DNA of 64,000 nt from a candidate division WOR-3 bacterium (lineage in GTDB: Bacteria; Hydrothermota; Tepidihabitantia; Tepidihabitantales; Tepidihabitantaceae): the NCBI GenBank assembly GCA_039801085.1, contig JBDRTY010000002.1, positions 124,001 to 188,000 on the forward strand. The letters run 5' to 3'. A model generated the notes under the pieces. It made no database searches and was not told the DNA's origin. It was given only the letters and a program-made list of their open reading frames with translations. Made by a program: the position numbers and the translations under genes. Every line of letters begins with the position of its first letter. Within the stretch, counting starts at the first letter, position 1. This document shows, in pieces, positions 6,710-15,023 of the stretch.

Positions 6710-7702
6710 ATGAAGATTCTGGTAACCGGCGGGTGTGGATTTATCGGGTCCAATTTTATCCGCTATGTTCTCAAAGCCCATCCGGACTGGGAGGTGGTGA
6801 ACCTGGATGCGCTGACCTATGCAGGTAATCCGGCAAATCTGGCGGAGGTGGCGGGTGAACTGCGTTACAAGTTCATTCACGGCCGGATTGAGGAGCCGCA
6901 GACGGTGCATACCGCAGTCCGGGGCTGCAGTGCGGTCATTAATTTTGCCGCTGAAACCCATGTTGACCGCTCAATTGTTGAGCCGGCGGTTTTTATCCGG
7001 ACCAATATCGTTGGCACACAGGTGCTTGTGGATGTCTGCCGGGAAAAGCGGTTGAGCCGGTTTATCCAGATTTCGACGGATGAGGTTTACGGTTCACTGG
7101 GCGCTGAGGGACGCTGGACCGAGGAGTCACCGCTTCAGCCCCGTTCCCCCTATTCCGCCTCCAAGGCAGCAGCGGATCTTCTGGTGCTGGCAGCATTCCG
7201 CACCTGGGGTGTGCCGGTCAACATCGTCCGGCCCTCAAACAACTACGGACCCTATCAGTATCCGGAGAAGCTGATTCCGCTGGCAATAACCAATCTGCTT
7301 GAGGGCAAAAAGGTGCCGGTCTACGGCCAGGGGGAGAATGTGCGGGACTGGATCTATGTTGAGGACACGGTGCGGGCGATTGAGCTGGTGCTGCTGCGGG
7401 GAGTGCCGGGTGAGGTTTACAATGTGGGGGCGGGTGCGGAGCGGAGAAACATTGATGTGGTGCGCCGGATTGCGGCACTGCTGGGCAAGGGTGAGGAGGA
7501 GATTGAGTTTGTGCCCGACCGGCCCGGCCATGACTTCCGGTATGCGCTGGATACAAACAAGATCCGGCAGCTGGGCTGGGAGCCGAAGGTTGATTTTGAG
7601 ACCGGGCTGATGCAGACGGTGCGCTGGTATCAGGAGCGGACGAGCTGGTGGAAGGCGCTGAAGCTGAAGCTGGTGCGGGAATCAAAGGGGTTCTGGAGTT
7701 GA
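6710..7702 (+). CDS. rmlB: dTDP-glucose 4,6-dehydratase
   Basis: 330 residues, an extended short-chain dehydrogenase. The N-terminal NAD site is TGGCGFIGSNFIR. The catalytic region has ISTDEVYGSLG (Thr/Asp/Glu dehydratase triad) and the YSASKAAADL Tyr-Lys pair, followed by RPSNNYGPYQYPEKLIP, all diagnostic for RmlB. It converts dTDP-glucose to dTDP-4-keto-6-deoxyglucose. An AAAGGAG SD precedes the ATG. Third gene of the rml operon; the next gene starts 1 nt after its stop. Confidence 0.95.
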   Translation: MKILVTGGCGFIGSNFIRYVLKAHPDWEVVNLDALTYAGNPANLAEVAGELRYKFIHGRIEEPQTVHTAVRGCSAVINFAAETHVDRSIVEPAVFIRTNIVGTQVLVDVCREKRLSRFIQISTDEVYGSLGAEGRWTEESPLQPRSPYSASKAAADLLVLAAFRTWGVPVNIVRPSNNYGPYQYPEKLIPLAITNLLEGKKVPVYGQGENVRDWIYVEDTVRAIELVLLRGVPGEVYNVGAGAERRNIDVVRRIAALLGKGEEEIEFVPDRPGHDFRYALDTNKIRQLGWEPKVDFETGLMQTVRWYQERTSWWKALKLKLVRESKGFWS

Positions 7703-7703
7703 T

Positions 7704-8957
7704 ATGGTGACGGCAGATGATTTTACCGCCAGGGTCCTGGAATCCGGTATTGAGGCGGTGGACCCGATTGAGGTTGAACGCTTGCGCCGGATTGTCAGCG
7801 CCCGGATTCAGGAGTGTGCCCAGAGCCCGGAGGAACTGCTGACCCGTATCGGGGCGATTGGTCCGGAGGGGAAACTGACCGTTGCCGGACTGCTGCTCTG
7901 CGGCCGGGAGGAGGAGTTGCACCGGCTGGTGCCGGGTCATGGTGTGATCTTCCTGCAGATGAAGAATGATGTGGAATACGAGCGCCGGGTTGAGTCCGGA
8001 AAGCCGCTGCTGGCGCTGATTGATGAGCTGTGGCAGGCGATCGAGCCGCACAACCGAATTTACACCTTGAAGATCGGGCTGTTCCACTTTGAAATTCCCG
8101 ACTATCCGGTTGAGGTCTGCCGGGAGGCACTGCTGAACGCATTTACCCATCGTGATTATTCAATCCTGAGTCCGGTCTATGTCCGGCTGTATCCGGACCG
8201 GCTGGAAATTTCATCGCCGGGCGGGTTTGTGTCCGATGTGTCCTCAGAAAATATCGTGGGCCATGAGCCGATCAGCCGCAACCCGCTCTTGGCACAGATT
8301 CTGCAGCGGATCGGGCTGGTGGAACGGGCGGGGATGGGGGTAAAGCGGATGTTTCAGGTTCTTTTGTCCTACGGGAAGGAACCGCCCAATTATGAGGCGG
8401 GCGCAGACTTCGTGCGGGTGACCATCCGTTCTGACCGTGCTGAGGGCAGGCTGGATGAGACCTTTGCCCGGTTTGTCGTCCGCTGTCAGCAGGAGGGCAG
8501 GGAGCTGAGACTGCCGGACCTGCTGATTCTGAACTGGCTGAAGCGGAACCGGGAGGTGGATGCCTCGGAGGCGCGCCGGATTATCTGCCGGTCCGAGCGG
8601 GAGGCGTATGAGGTGCTGAATTCAATGGTCAACCGCGGGCTGCTGGAGCAGTTCGGGGAGAAGAAGGGCCGGGTTTACCGGCTGTCCAAGATGGTATATG
8701 CCCAGCTGCGCCGTTCGCTGAGTTATCTGCCGTTTCACCGGGCAGAGCTGGCTTATGCGGAGACCGCAATTCTGAACTATCTGCAGGAACTGCCGGGCCG
8801 GGCTGAGGAGCGGTTCGTCACCAATGAGATTGTCCGGACTTTGCTGCGGGTTTCACCCCATCAGGCGGGCTATGTGCTTGCCGGACTGGTGAAGAAGGGA
8901 CGGCTGGTGCTGAGGGGCAGGGGCAGAGCGGCAAGGTATTATCCGGCGGAAGGTTAG
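7704..8957 (+). CDS. RecG-like ATP-binding (HATPase_c_4) regulator without AlbA domain
   Basis: 417 residues. Residues about 50-240 match the segment that follows the Schlafen/AlbA_2 domain in so-called ATP-dependent DNA helicase (RecG-like) regulators: LTVAGLLLCG, then EVCREALLNAFTHRDYS (GHKL-type Asn box), EISSPGGF and SRNPLLAQILQRIGLVERAGMGVKRM. The usual N-terminal AlbA_2 nucleic-acid-binding domain is absent. The C-terminal 150 residues hold two winged-helix-like stretches (ASEARRIICRSEREAYEVLNSM, and VTNEIVRTLLRVSPHQAGYVL). The ATG is 1 nt after rmlB, so it is co-transcribed with the dTDP-sugar genes. Its stop overlaps the stop of the convergent peptidase gene. Function unknown. Confidence 0.75.
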   Translation: MVTADDFTARVLESGIEAVDPIEVERLRRIVSARIQECAQSPEELLTRIGAIGPEGKLTVAGLLLCGREEELHRLVPGHGVIFLQMKNDVEYERRVESGKPLLALIDELWQAIEPHNRIYTLKIGLFHFEIPDYPVEVCREALLNAFTHRDYSILSPVYVRLYPDRLEISSPGGFVSDVSSENIVGHEPISRNPLLAQILQRIGLVERAGMGVKRMFQVLLSYGKEPPNYEAGADFVRVTIRSDRAEGRLDETFARFVVRCQQEGRELRLPDLLILNWLKRNREVDASEARRIICRSEREAYEVLNSMVNRGLLEQFGEKKGRVYRLSKMVYAQLRRSLSYLPFHRAELAYAETAILNYLQELPGRAEERFVTNEIVRTLLRVSPHQAGYVLAGLVKKGRLVLRGRGRAARYYPAEG

Positions 8958-11900
8958 TTGCGGACGATGAATTTGTCCCGATAGGTGGTGGAGCGGATCT
9001 GGAGCGTGGCACCGGAGAGGTCACCAGCCCGGGCGTCAATCTTGTAGAGATAGATGCCGTTGGCAAGCGGACTGCCATCGCGGTCCAGCCCGTCCCATTC
9101 AATCTGGTTGTAGCCGAAGGGGCATTCGACCGGACCGAGAATGCGCACCAGTCTGCCGGCGATGGTGTAAATTTTAACTGTTACGGTCGCAGGCCGGGAG
9201 AGGATGAAGGTGAAGTATGCCCGGCGCGCAACCGGATTGGGGTAGACAAGACAGGAGTCGAGCCGGAGCTCTTCCCTAAGATCGGTTTTCAGAAAATAGA
9301 CCGCGGTGCGGGTGTTCAGGCAGTTGTCGGTGGCGGTCAGGACAAGCGAGTCCAGCGGCTGGTCCAGTTCAACCGGCAGGGAGAAGGTGCCGGAGTTGCC
9401 CCGCTGATCGTCGTAGCGGAACAGGTCGGCAAGTTCCACCCGGCGGGTGCGGTCGTTGATAAACAGACTGAGGCTTTTTTCCAGATTCGGAATTAAAAGG
9501 AGCCCTGCCGGGTCGGTGAGTCTGCCGCTGAGGCGGAAGCGGCGCGGCACCCGGGTCGTGTCACCAGGACGGAGCAGGTTATTGTCGGCAGAGAGCAAAA
9601 TCTCGGGTGGCTGGGAATCGGCAATCTGGACCGGGTCCGGGCTCAGGTAGAGGGAGTCGGAGATCAGCGCCCTGAGGATTGTGTCGTTCCAGACCAGACC
9701 GGTGAGCCGGCAGGTGTTGCGCAGCCGGGCGTACCAGCCGTTGTCCACAACCACCGTGTCCGGAAAATCAAGCCGGGGGACGATAAATGTGCCGGTAATT
9801 GAATCCCGGAATCTTCCGGTCAGCCGGAAGACTTCCCCAGCGGGCAGATCATAGCTGGCGCTGCCAACCGTTGAACGGTAGAAACGGTGGCGCCAGGCTT
9901 CGGTGGCGCGGAGAGCAAACCATCCGCTCATTTCCGATGCTGTGGACCAGCTGACCACAGCACCGGGGTTCAGGGTTTCCGGATTAACCGCAATGGTGCC
10001 GGTGGCAGCGGGCAGGTGGATGCGCAGGGTCGGGTCGCCGAAGAGGATATAGAGGTTGTAGGTGAGCCAGGCAGGATAGAAGGCGGCGCCGATGGGCTGA
10101 GCCGGATTTTCCAGCAGTTTGGAGAAAAAGATCCGGGCAAAGCCCTCATTACCGCCGGAGTAGGTCGCCTTTGATGCACCCATCGTGGCGATACAGCCTT
10201 CACCACTGCGCACCAGCTCTTCCGCAATTGATTCGTAGCGGGTGTCTTCAAATCTGCCGACTCCGCAGGAGCCGAAGAAGGCGACCGGCAGACGGGTGGC
10301 GTTGCGGACCCGGGGGACATCGTCAATATGAAACACCCGCTCGTGTGCCAGCTGGAAGCCGGCACCATGACCGAAATAGCACCAGAGGAGTGTGCCCTGA
10401 TTGAGCAGGCGGATGAGTTCAGTACCGGCACGGGGTTTGGAATTGGGACCTTCAAGTTTGTATTCCGTGAGGTAAAGTTTTTCGATGTCCAGCCGTTCGC
10501 CGATGAGGGCGGCAATGTTCTCACAGTTATAGAGATGTGCGAATGATTCGGGTTTGCTGACATCACCGAGAAATTCATCATCCGCCAGCAGGAGGAAGCG
10601 CCGGGTCCAGAGATCAGGCTGCTGGGTCTCATACCGGCGGAGCTTTTCCAGAAACTGGCGGACCTGCTGCGGGGTGCGGGCGGTGAAACGGGCGAGGATC
10701 ATGTCCGGGCCCGACCCTTCGCCGTCAAAGTCGGCATACCAGGCATCAAGCGCCCGGACATATTCGTTGTAAACTTCGTAATCAAGGTCAAAGCCGATCT
10801 CATAGGCGGGCACACCGGGCGGCGGGTTGAGTTTGAGATTGTCTTTGTAGTCATAGGTGGCATCGCCGAGGAGCAGTCCGTAGGCGGGGCGCTTTGCCCG
10901 CAGGAATGCCTTGATTGCCCCCGGCTCCTCCATACCGAAGGCGTAGTCATCGTAAATCTGGCTGAGGGCAACCGCCCGTGCCCGGCCGTTGGCAATGCCG
11001 GGTATTTTCCCGCTGCGGTAATCCGCCAGGAGCCGGGCAGGAGCCAGAAACTGGTCCGGAGCAATGATGTAGTAGTCAGCGGTTTCTTCCGGAAGACGGA
11101 GGTTGCCAGGGTTGCGCCGCTGGAGTTGAGGTGCGCGGAAGGCAGTGGCGCGGGCGGCAAAGATGCGGTTGATGGAAGCGGTGAGGAGCAGGGAAGCGGT
11201 GTTACCGGTGATGCCGGTGAAGCACCGGGGTTGCCAGGGGTCAGTGATGTCAAGGATCATGGTTGCCGGATCGACGCCGGCGACACTGAGCTGGACCGGG
11301 GCGGTGGTGTAAAATGTGAGTTCCGGATTCTGGGCGCTGAGTTCCAGCCGGGTGAGGTAATCGACTTCAATGTAGTCAAGATAGACATCGCCCGCACTGA
11401 GCAGTTCCACCGTCAGGGTGTCAATGGTCCGGCTGGAGGCGGCGGCAGGACCGGGCAGACTTTCAAACACAAAGGTATTGGGCGGACAGCCGCGGCTCTG
11501 GGCAATGATCGCCACGGTATCCAGCAGTTCCCCGTTAAGACGGATGAGCGCCCGATATGCGGTCGGCTGTTCACTCTTGCCATAAAAGCGGACGGCAAGA
11601 CTTTTAATGGTGTCGCGCCCGGGAAGGATGAGCTGACAGTGATAGGGTTCGCCGGCGGTTGTATAGCGCTCCCAGAGCCAGAGCAGACCGCCCCGTGCCG
11701 GACAGAGCAGGTCCTGTTCCAGCCGGACCCGGGTGCGGGCACGATTCACCGGTGCTTCCGCTCCGACCGCAATTGCCTCCATTCTTCTGCCGTTATCACC
11801 ACCCCAGGTGAGCCAGAAGGTCTGGTAGCGGGTATAGTAATTTTCCCTCCAGCGGGTCAGCGAGTCGTTCCACCATGACGGCGACTGGGCATAGAAGATG

Positions 11901-12751
11901 ATATGGTCCTGCGGGTCAAATCTGCCATCGGTTTCACCCGGCACCAGTATCGGGAGTTCAATCATGGTGTCCGGATATGGTCCGTTAAGCGGATGGGGTC
12001 CGAGGGTGAAGAGGTGAATGGTGCGGGGGTCAATGGTTGCGGGCTCGATGCCGGCATTTCTGAGCTGGGTGTAGGTCAGGCGGTAGATGCCGGTGGTTTC
12101 GGTCCGGACCTGGTACCACTGACTGAAACGGGTAAAGAAGTTTATTGAGTCAGGGGCAAGCGGGAGTTTCCAGTTTATCGCCTGAGAGCCGTTAATCATA
12201 GTGGTGCTCAGAAGAGAATCGAGCGGATCCGGAGCATAATTATCCTTCGGCGGTTCGGTGAAGTTGATGATTACACGCAGCCGGGCAGTGCGGAGTTTTT
12301 TCCGAATGGGGTTGAAGCGGAGCGGGTTGAGGCGGAGCCGGGCGACGCGGATGTTGCGAATGGTTTCCACCGTCTCAATTTCTGCCCAGTTTTCAGGAAA
12401 GAACCGGTCCTGAGTGAAGACCGCAGAGGTCGCTGTCTGCTTTTCACTGAGTGCGGGGGCGGGCGGAACGGTGACATCGGAAAATTCCTGCAGGTTTTCA
12501 ATCTCGGTGCTGAGCCGGATCGCCCCGGTTTGAGGACAGCCGAGCAGAATTCTCAACCCGGGCAGATCAGGTTCACCGGGTTTTACGACAGGAACGGTTC
12601 CGGGGACGGTTACCGCATTGCGGTCTGGTGCGATGAACACCGACTCGGGATTGAATTCAAGCACAAGGTGGCGGGCGTCGGATTCGATCAGCCGCAGATT
12701 CGTGTTACCGGCGAGTGTTAAAAAAAAGACAAACAAAAGGGATGCGGTCAT
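8954..12751 (-). CDS. Gingipain-like C25 peptidase with FlgD-type C-terminal domain (PorU-like)
   Basis: 1265 residues. A signal peptide (MTASLLFVFFLTLAG) is followed by a long beta-rich N-terminal half and a peptidase C25 domain from about residue 560 to 910. The catalytic His is in CYFGHGAGF (about 790) and the Cys in FFGSCGVGRFE (about 828), the His-Cys dyad of gingipains and of PorU, the type IX secretion sortase. After Ig-like modules, residues about 1170-1250 are a FlgD/Por-type domain (VYPNPVARRAYFTF ... TVKIYTIAGRLVR ... NGIYLYKI). The length and extended N-terminus are more PorU-like than gingipain-like, but a secreted protease remains possible. The ATG lies 6 nt after the -10. Confidence 0.8.
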   Translation of the reverse strand: MTASLLFVFFLTLAGNTNLRLIESDARHLVLEFNPESVFIAPDRNAVTVPGTVPVVKPGEPDLPGLRILLGCPQTGAIRLSTEIENLQEFSDVTVPPAPALSEKQTATSAVFTQDRFFPENWAEIETVETIRNIRVARLRLNPLRFNPIRKKLRTARLRVIINFTEPPKDNYAPDPLDSLLSTTMINGSQAINWKLPLAPDSINFFTRFSQWYQVRTETTGIYRLTYTQLRNAGIEPATIDPRTIHLFTLGPHPLNGPYPDTMIELPILVPGETDGRFDPQDHIIFYAQSPSWWNDSLTRWRENYYTRYQTFWLTWGGDNGRRMEAIAVGAEAPVNRARTRVRLEQDLLCPARGGLLWLWERYTTAGEPYHCQLILPGRDTIKSLAVRFYGKSEQPTAYRALIRLNGELLDTVAIIAQSRGCPPNTFVFESLPGPAAASSRTIDTLTVELLSAGDVYLDYIEVDYLTRLELSAQNPELTFYTTAPVQLSVAGVDPATMILDITDPWQPRCFTGITGNTASLLLTASINRIFAARATAFRAPQLQRRNPGNLRLPEETADYYIIAPDQFLAPARLLADYRSGKIPGIANGRARAVALSQIYDDYAFGMEEPGAIKAFLRAKRPAYGLLLGDATYDYKDNLKLNPPPGVPAYEIGFDLDYEVYNEYVRALDAWYADFDGEGSGPDMILARFTARTPQQVRQFLEKLRRYETQQPDLWTRRFLLLADDEFLGDVSKPESFAHLYNCENIAALIGERLDIEKLYLTEYKLEGPNSKPRAGTELIRLLNQGTLLWCYFGHGAGFQLAHERVFHIDDVPRVRNATRLPVAFFGSCGVGRFEDTRYESIAEELVRSGEGCIATMGASKATYSGGNEGFARIFFSKLLENPAQPIGAAFYPAWLTYNLYILFGDPTLRIHLPAATGTIAVNPETLNPGAVVSWSTASEMSGWFALRATEAWRHRFYRSTVGSASYDLPAGEVFRLTGRFRDSITGTFIVPRLDFPDTVVVDNGWYARLRNTCRLTGLVWNDTILRALISDSLYLSPDPVQIADSQPPEILLSADNNLLRPGDTTRVPRRFRLSGRLTDPAGLLLIPNLEKSLSLFINDRTRRVELADLFRYDDQRGNSGTFSLPVELDQPLDSLVLTATDNCLNTRTAVYFLKTDLREELRLDSCLVYPNPVARRAYFTFILSRPATVTVKIYTIAGRLVRILGPVECPFGYNQIEWDGLDRDGSPLANGIYLYKIDARAGDLSGATLQIRSTTYRDKFIVRN

Positions 12752-12757
12752 CGATGA

Positions 12758-12786
12758 ATTTTAGACTATTATCCGGGATAAATCAA
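12758..12786 (-). promoter_or_regulatory. Leaderless promoter of the C25 peptidase gene
   Basis: Minus strand: TTGATT (12781-12786), 17 bp, TAAAAT (12758-12763), then TCATCG and the ATG. No SD. Confidence 0.75.
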
Positions 12787-13922
12787 GAGGAAATCAGGCC
12801 CAGCAGCGCCCCGCCGATAATCAGCCAGACCGGCTGCAGAACTGAGAAGCGGAGCAGGAGCAGAAGCGTGAGCAGGGCGGTTGTCACAGAGATTAATCCG
12901 GTAAAGGAACTGCGGGCGATAAAAACGGTTGAGGCAAAGAGCATGCCGACAATTGCCGGCAGAACCCCGGCAAGAAATGAGCGGATCAGCGAATTGTTTC
13001 TGATTTTATCGTAACCTTTAATCAGACCGAAGAGCATCAGGGCGGAAGGGAGAAATGTGCCCAGCGTTGCAATCAGGGCGCCCGGAATTCCAAGGACGCG
13101 GTAGCCGATGAAGGTTGCCATGAGTGCAACCGGGCCCGGTGTCATCTGCCCCATTGCCACCGCATCAATGAACTCGCGGGCAGTGAGCCAGCCGCGCAGT
13201 TCTACCACCTCGTGCTGGAGAAAGGGAATGGCAGCAAAGCCGCCGCCGAAGATGACCGTGCCCATCTTGAAGAATACCAGTGCCAGTTCCCCTGCCTGAC
13301 GGAAAAGTTGGGGCAGCGCCGGGCGTGTCTGACTGCCGGTGATCAGATACGGCAGGGGCAGTAGGAGCAGGGTCCGGGACGAATGAGCCGGCTTTCCCGA
13401 AATGAAAATAGCCAAAAGACCGCAGCCGAGGACCACCAGGAGAATGTCGCCGCCGAAGAGCAGGGCGACCGCTGAGATCAGGGCAAGCAGTGCTGACCGC
13501 CAGCTGCGGATATTGGTGCGTCCGATTGTCCATGTTGCCCAGGCGAGGATCCCGGCAACTACCGGCTGAATCCCGGTAAATGCCTTCTGAACGATTGGCA
13601 GACTGCCATAACGGTAATAGGCAATACCCAGAAGCAGAATGAGCACAAACCCCGGGAGAAGCAGACCGACGGTGCTGACCACCATGCCCGGAATGCCGGC
13701 AAGACGATAGCCGATGTATTCTGCATAATTGGAGACAAACGGACCGGGCAGCATCTGCCCCATTGCTACCGCAGTTGCCAGCTCCGTATCATCAAGCCAG
13801 CGCCGTTTTTCTACAACCTCCTGGCGGATCAGCGCCAGCATCCCGGCACCGCCGCCGAAACCGAACGCGCCGATTTTGAGGAATACCAGCGCCAGCTGGC
13901 GCAGTGGGACTGCAGGGCGCAC
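12783..13922 (-). CDS. chrA: Chromate transporter-family membrane protein (ChrA, two-domain)
   Basis: 379 residues with two homologous CHR halves. Each has an FxKIGxxxFGGG-like start (FLKIGAFGFGGGAGMLALI and FFKMGTVIFGGGFAAIPFL), a MGQMxPGP motif (AVAMGQMLPGPF, AVAMGQMTPGPV) and several hydrophobic segments, about ten in all. This is the long bidomain form of the chromate ion transporter family. Chromate export itself is established only for some members. The start is a GTG 5 nt downstream of a -10 hexamer, so leaderless. It is divergent from asd. Confidence 0.88.
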   Translation of the reverse strand: MRPAVPLRQLALVFLKIGAFGFGGGAGMLALIRQEVVEKRRWLDDTELATAVAMGQMLPGPFVSNYAEYIGYRLAGIPGMVVSTVGLLLPGFVLILLLGIAYYRYGSLPIVQKAFTGIQPVVAGILAWATWTIGRTNIRSWRSALLALISAVALLFGGDILLVVLGCGLLAIFISGKPAHSSRTLLLLPLPYLITGSQTRPALPQLFRQAGELALVFFKMGTVIFGGGFAAIPFLQHEVVELRGWLTAREFIDAVAMGQMTPGPVALMATFIGYRVLGIPGALIATLGTFLPSALMLFGLIKGYDKIRNNSLIRSFLAGVLPAIVGMLFASTVFIARSSFTGLISVTTALLTLLLLLRFSVLQPVWLIIGGALLGLISS

Positions 13923-13927
13923 CGGTT

Positions 13928-13956
13928 ATTTTAGATTCTGGCACTGATGAAGTCAA
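13928..13956 (-). promoter_or_regulatory. Leaderless promoter of chrA
   Basis: Minus strand: TTGACT (13951-13956), 17 bp, TAAAAT (13928-13933), then AACCG and GTG. Confidence 0.75.
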
Positions 13957-13986
13957 AACACTCGGATGGCGGGACTGGGTTCAGAA

Positions 13987-14015
13987 TTGACAAAAGGAGG
14001 CAGGGAATTTATTGT
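13987..14015 (+). promoter_or_regulatory. Leaderless promoter of asd
   Basis: TTGACA (13987-13992), 17 bp, TATTGT (14010-14015), then 7 nt to ATG 14023. The AAAGGAGG at 13993-14000 lies in the promoter spacer, 22 nt from the ATG, and should not be in the mRNA. The -35 boxes of chrA and asd are 30 bp apart. Confidence 0.7.
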
Positions 14016-14022
14016 AATATTA

Positions 14023-15012
14023 ATGAAGAAGATCGGCATTGCGGGTGCTACCGGTCTGGTAGGCGAAACCCTGCTCCGGCTGCTCGAGGCTTCCGATTAC
14101 GAAATTACCGATCTGCGCCTTTTTGCCTCAAAGCGCAGTGCCGGGAGCATAATCCGGTTCCGCGACCGGGAGATTGAGGTCAGGGAGGTCACGGCTGAGG
14201 AGTTTGAAGGTCTTGAGATTGCCTTTTTCTGCCTGGAGAATGAACTTGCCCGGGAGTTCGTGCCGGAAGTAGCAAGATTCTGTCCGGTGATTGATAAATC
14301 AAGCGAGTTCCGGCTTGTGCCGGATGTGCCGCTGGTTGTGCCGGAGGTGAATCCGGAGGCGTTAAAGGGACATAAGAATATCATTGCGAACCCGAACTGC
14401 ACCACGATTCCACTGGTGGTGGTGTTGTATCCTCTGCATCAGCAGTTCGGATTGAAGGAGGTTTTTCTTGCTACATACCAGTCGGTTTCCGGGGCAGGCC
14501 GGGCAGCACTGGAGCAGTTTTTCTATGAGACCGAGTTTGTTGCCCTGAGGCAGAACCCGGATACTGGCGGGAGTCCGTTTGTCTGTCAGATTGCCGACAA
14601 TGTTATTCCCGCAATCGGCAGTATTGATGAGCAAGGAGTGAGCAGTGAGGAGAAGAAGACCGTGCTCGAGAGCAGAAAGATTCTGGGTCTGCCGGAATTG
14701 AAAGTCAATTCAACCTGCGTGCGGGTACCGGTTGCGGTCGGGCATTCTTTGGCGGTAACCTGCAGGTTTGAGCGCCGGGTTGATCCGGCAGAGGCAAGGG
14801 ATGTTCTGAACAAAGCCCCTGGCCTCGTGCTGAAGGCGGACAGCGAGCTGGCGACACCGGTGCAGTGCAGAAACAAAAATGATGTGTATGTCAGCCGGGT
14901 GCGGCAGGGTGCAACCGAATATGATCTAAGTCTCTGGATCTGCACGGACAATCTGCGCAAGGGGGCAGCGACCAATGCCCTGCAGATTGCCGAGCAGTTG
15001 CTGGATAAGTAA
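14023..15012 (+). CDS. asd: Aspartate-semialdehyde dehydrogenase
   Basis: 329 residues. NADP site at the N-terminus (KIGIAGATGLVGETLLRLL), catalytic Cys in NPNCTTIP (about 125), and SVSGAGRAALEQF. VNSTCVRVPVAVGHSLAVT carries the conserved Arg and His of the active site. It reduces aspartyl phosphate to aspartate semialdehyde for lysine, threonine, methionine and diaminopimelate synthesis. I chose ATG 14023, matching the family N-terminus and lying 7 nt after the -10. An in-frame extension to 13966 would run through the promoter. The gene ends 11 bp from the convergent phosphatase gene. Confidence 0.93.
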   Translation: MKKIGIAGATGLVGETLLRLLEASDYEITDLRLFASKRSAGSIIRFRDREIEVREVTAEEFEGLEIAFFCLENELAREFVPEVARFCPVIDKSSEFRLVPDVPLVVPEVNPEALKGHKNIIANPNCTTIPLVVVLYPLHQQFGLKEVFLATYQSVSGAGRAALEQFFYETEFVALRQNPDTGGSPFVCQIADNVIPAIGSIDEQGVSSEEKKTVLESRKILGLPELKVNSTCVRVPVAVGHSLAVTCRFERRVDPAEARDVLNKAPGLVLKADSELATPVQCRNKNDVYVSRVRQGATEYDLSLWICTDNLRKGAATNALQIAEQLLDK

Positions 15013-15023
15013 CCAGGAACGGA

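Noticed and set aside
13993-14000. AAAGGAGG as the SD of asd
   Set aside because: It is 22 nt from the family-consistent ATG and lies in the spacer of a TTGACA/TATTGT promoter, so it should not be part of the mRNA. An ATT start at 14011 would fit the spacing but is rare and not needed.
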